Below are positions 60,861 to 64,000 of a DNA stretch of 64,000 bases, piece by piece. The first letter of the stretch is position 1. Every line of letters begins with the position of its first letter. The notes beneath the pieces are model-generated. The model worked only from the letters and a program-made list of their open reading frames with translations. It searched no databases and had not been told where the DNA came from. Both the position numbers and the translations under genes were made by a program. The stretch is from Spiribacter sp. 1M189 (GTDB lineage Bacteria > Pseudomonadota > Gammaproteobacteria > Nitrococcales > Nitrococcaceae). The stretch spans positions 434,001-498,000 of the forward strand of contig NZ_JBAKFF010000001.1 in the NCBI RefSeq assembly GCF_040838345.1, in the 5' to 3' direction.

Positions 60861-62321
60861 ATGAAAACCCTAGCAAAGCGTTTATGCATGCCCCGCATGC
60901 TCATCATGGCGTTCGTCATCCTCACAGCGATGCCCGCCGGCAGCGCCATCGCCCAGAATCTGCCTGAATTCACCGGGCTGGTCCGTGATAACAGCGCCGC
61001 GGTGGTCAACATCAGCACCACGCAGGAGATTGAAGCCCATCAGGGTGGTATGCCGAATATCCCGGGCATGCCCGACCCGGATGAGTTGCCGGAGGGGCAC
61101 CCCTTCCGGGACTTCATGGATCGGTTCATGGATGAGGATGGCAATGGTGATCCGGCGCCCCGGCGGGATTCGCGCTCGCTCGGGTCGGGTTTCATTCTCT
61201 CGGAGGATGGCTACATTCTGACCAACCACCATGTTGTTGACGGCGCCAGCGAGATCGTCGTGAGACTGAATGATCGACGGCAGATGACAGCGGAGCTGGT
61301 CGGTGCTGACGATCGCACTGATCTGGCCCTGCTCAAGGTGGACGGAAACGATCTGCCGACGGTGAAAACGGGAGAATCCTCCGCTGTCGAGGTGGGCGAG
61401 TGGGTGCTCGCCATCGGTGCGCCCTTCGGATTCGAGCACTCGGTGACCGCCGGCATCATCAGCGCCAAGGGCCGCAGCCTGCCGACCGAGAACTATGTGC
61501 CATTCCTGCAGACCGACGTGGCGATCAATCCCGGTAATTCAGGTGGCCCGCTGTTCAACCTCGACGGTGAGGTGGTCGGCATCAATTCGCATATCTACAG
61601 CCGCTCGGGCGGCTTCCAGGGCATCTCTTTCGCCATCCCCATTGAGCTGGCGATGGAGGTCGCGGATCAGCTCCGCGAGGGGGGTGAGGTCAGTCGTGCC
61701 TGGCTTGGCGTCGTGATTCAGGACGTCACCCGGGACCTCGCTGAATCCTTCGGCATGGATCGGCCCGAAGGGGCGCTCGTGGCACAGGTGCTACCGGATA
61801 GCCCGGCGGCGGCGTCCGGGCTGGAGCCGGGCGACGTCATCGTGGAATTCGATGGACGTGATGTGCCCACCTCGGGTTCGCTACCCCCGATGGTCGGCCG
61901 GGCGCCGGTCGGATCCACGGTCCCCGTGGTTGTGATGCGGGATGGTGGACGTGAGACGGTCGACGTGACGCTGGCGCAGCTGCCGGAAGATGCGGGTCAG
62001 CGGCGGACCGACGGCGGCAATGGCCAGTCGGGTGACTTCGAGGACCTGGGGTTGAGCGTCGAGCCACTCAACGCAGAACGGCGCGAGGCGCTCGGGCTTG
62101 AAGCGGATGTCGAGGGTGTTGTGGTGACCGGCGTCAGCGGCGGCCCGGCGGCGGAAGCCGGCCTGGAGCCGGGCGATGTAATCACCCGGGTCAACCGTGA
62201 GTCCATCGACAGTCTCGGGCAGTTTACGGACATCCTCTCCGGCATCGAGTCTGGCCGGAGTGTGCCGTTGCTCGTCCTCAGGAATCAGGGCCAGCGGTTT
62301 CTTGCCCTGCGTATGCCCTGA
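60861..62321 (+). CDS. degP: Periplasmic serine endoprotease DegP/MucD
   Basis: This 486-residue protein has a signal peptide ending AIAQN (about residue 32). The trypsin-like domain has the catalytic triad His 124 (TNHHVVDGA), Asp 154 (RTDLALLKVD) and Ser 227 (NPGNSGGPLFN). Two PDZ domains follow (LEPGDVIVEFDGRDVP near 325; LEPGDVITRVNRESI near 430). It degrades or refolds misfolded envelope proteins, the output of the sigma-E response. Its placement after rpoE-rseAB matches algU-mucA-mucB-mucD of Pseudomonas. Confidence 0.95.
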   Translation: MKTLAKRLCMPRMLIMAFVILTAMPAGSAIAQNLPEFTGLVRDNSAAVVNISTTQEIEAHQGGMPNIPGMPDPDELPEGHPFRDFMDRFMDEDGNGDPAPRRDSRSLGSGFILSEDGYILTNHHVVDGASEIVVRLNDRRQMTAELVGADDRTDLALLKVDGNDLPTVKTGESSAVEVGEWVLAIGAPFGFEHSVTAGIISAKGRSLPTENYVPFLQTDVAINPGNSGGPLFNLDGEVVGINSHIYSRSGGFQGISFAIPIELAMEVADQLREGGEVSRAWLGVVIQDVTRDLAESFGMDRPEGALVAQVLPDSPAAASGLEPGDVIVEFDGRDVPTSGSLPPMVGRAPVGSTVPVVVMRDGGRETVDVTLAQLPEDAGQRRTDGGNGQSGDFEDLGLSVEPLNAERREALGLEADVEGVVVTGVSGGPAAEAGLEPGDVITRVNRESIDSLGQFTDILSGIESGRSVPLLVLRNQGQRFLALRMP

Positions 62322-62364
62322 TGGGTATCGTGTCGGACTGATGCGTCGGCCGTCGGCCGGCCGG

Positions 62365-62400
62365 GCCGCAGCAACATGCGTTGCTGCGGCTTCCTTGTTT
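62365..62400 (+). terminator. Terminator after degP
   Basis: GCCGCAGCAAC (62365-62375) pairs with GTTGCTGCGGC (62380-62390) over ATGC and is followed by TTCCTTGTTT. It ends the rpoE-rseA-rseB-degP unit 70 bases after degP and 32 bases before lepA. Confidence 0.75.
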
Positions 62401-62431
62401 CCGCAAGCGGCCTGAGCCGGGCCAGGACTTC

Positions 62432-64000
<1,569 letters not shown>

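Overview
The window is a continuous, GC-rich (about two-thirds G+C by eye) bacterial chromosome segment. Gene content and order point to a gammaproteobacterium: ffs-dnaX-ybaB-recR, prfB-lysS with the RF2 frameshift, gltX flanked by tRNA-Val, tRNA-Ala and tRNA-Glu, rpoE-rseA-rseB-degP-lepA, cysB, thrH and hrpA. Two compatible-solute importers (a YehZYXW-type ABC system and a BCCT carrier with its own UspA protein), an OpgH-type glucan synthase and acid-rich periplasmic proteins suggest a halophile. An Ectothiorhodospiraceae/Spiribacter-like organism is my guess; the sequence alone does not prove it.

Layout. 1-3.4 kb: end of a tetrathionate-reductase-like respiratory complex (TtrC-TtrA order). 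3.4-8.3 kb: an aldo/keto reductase, then the quaternary-amine ABC operon osmF-yehY-yehX-yehW. 8.5-13.3 kb: a TRAP transporter operon ending in an amidase-signature hydrolase and a tiny membrane protein, followed by tpx on the other strand. 14.0-21.8 kb: a visibly AT-richer block holding amiC-amiR, a five-gene UrtABCDE-type amide/urea ABC transporter and a formamidase/acetamidase. It is preceded by an intrinsic terminator and two hairpins that look like an ANTAR antitermination leader. 22.0-24.3 kb: tRNA-Val (minus strand), gltX, tRNA-Ala, tRNA-Glu and an ArsR-type regulator. 24.4-34.5 kb: TrpB2, an 8-oxoguanine-deaminase-type amidohydrolase, lon with a heat-shock-like promoter, opgH divergent from a membrane-bound phosphatase/sulfatase-superfamily protein, and a UbiH-family hydroxylase. 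34.5-40.8 kb: chrA, the SRP RNA gene ffs, dnaX-ybaB-recR, uspA and a BCCT transporter. 40.8-46.7 kb: a DnaQ-like exonuclease with a cNMP/CBS/DUF294 protein, cysB, a YccA/BI-1 protein, thrH and a metallophosphoesterase. 46.7-54.1 kb: hrpA, prfB, lysS and ygfZ. 54.2-58.5 kb: a complete succinate dehydrogenase locus carrying two unrelated assembly factors, an SDHAF4/DUF1674 protein in front of sdhCDAB and SdhE plus YgfX behind it. 58.6-64 kb: the envelope-stress operon rpoE-rseA-rseB-degP with its own sigma-E-like promoter, a terminator, then lepA running off the right edge.

The most interesting part is the amide island. A sensor (AmiC), an RNA-binding antiterminator (AmiR), an importer and a hydrolase lie in one transcription unit, with a terminator directly in front of the first gene. 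The 3' strand of the second AxxGxx hexaloop hairpin is also the 5' strand of the terminator stem, so AmiR binding would be expected to keep the terminator from forming.
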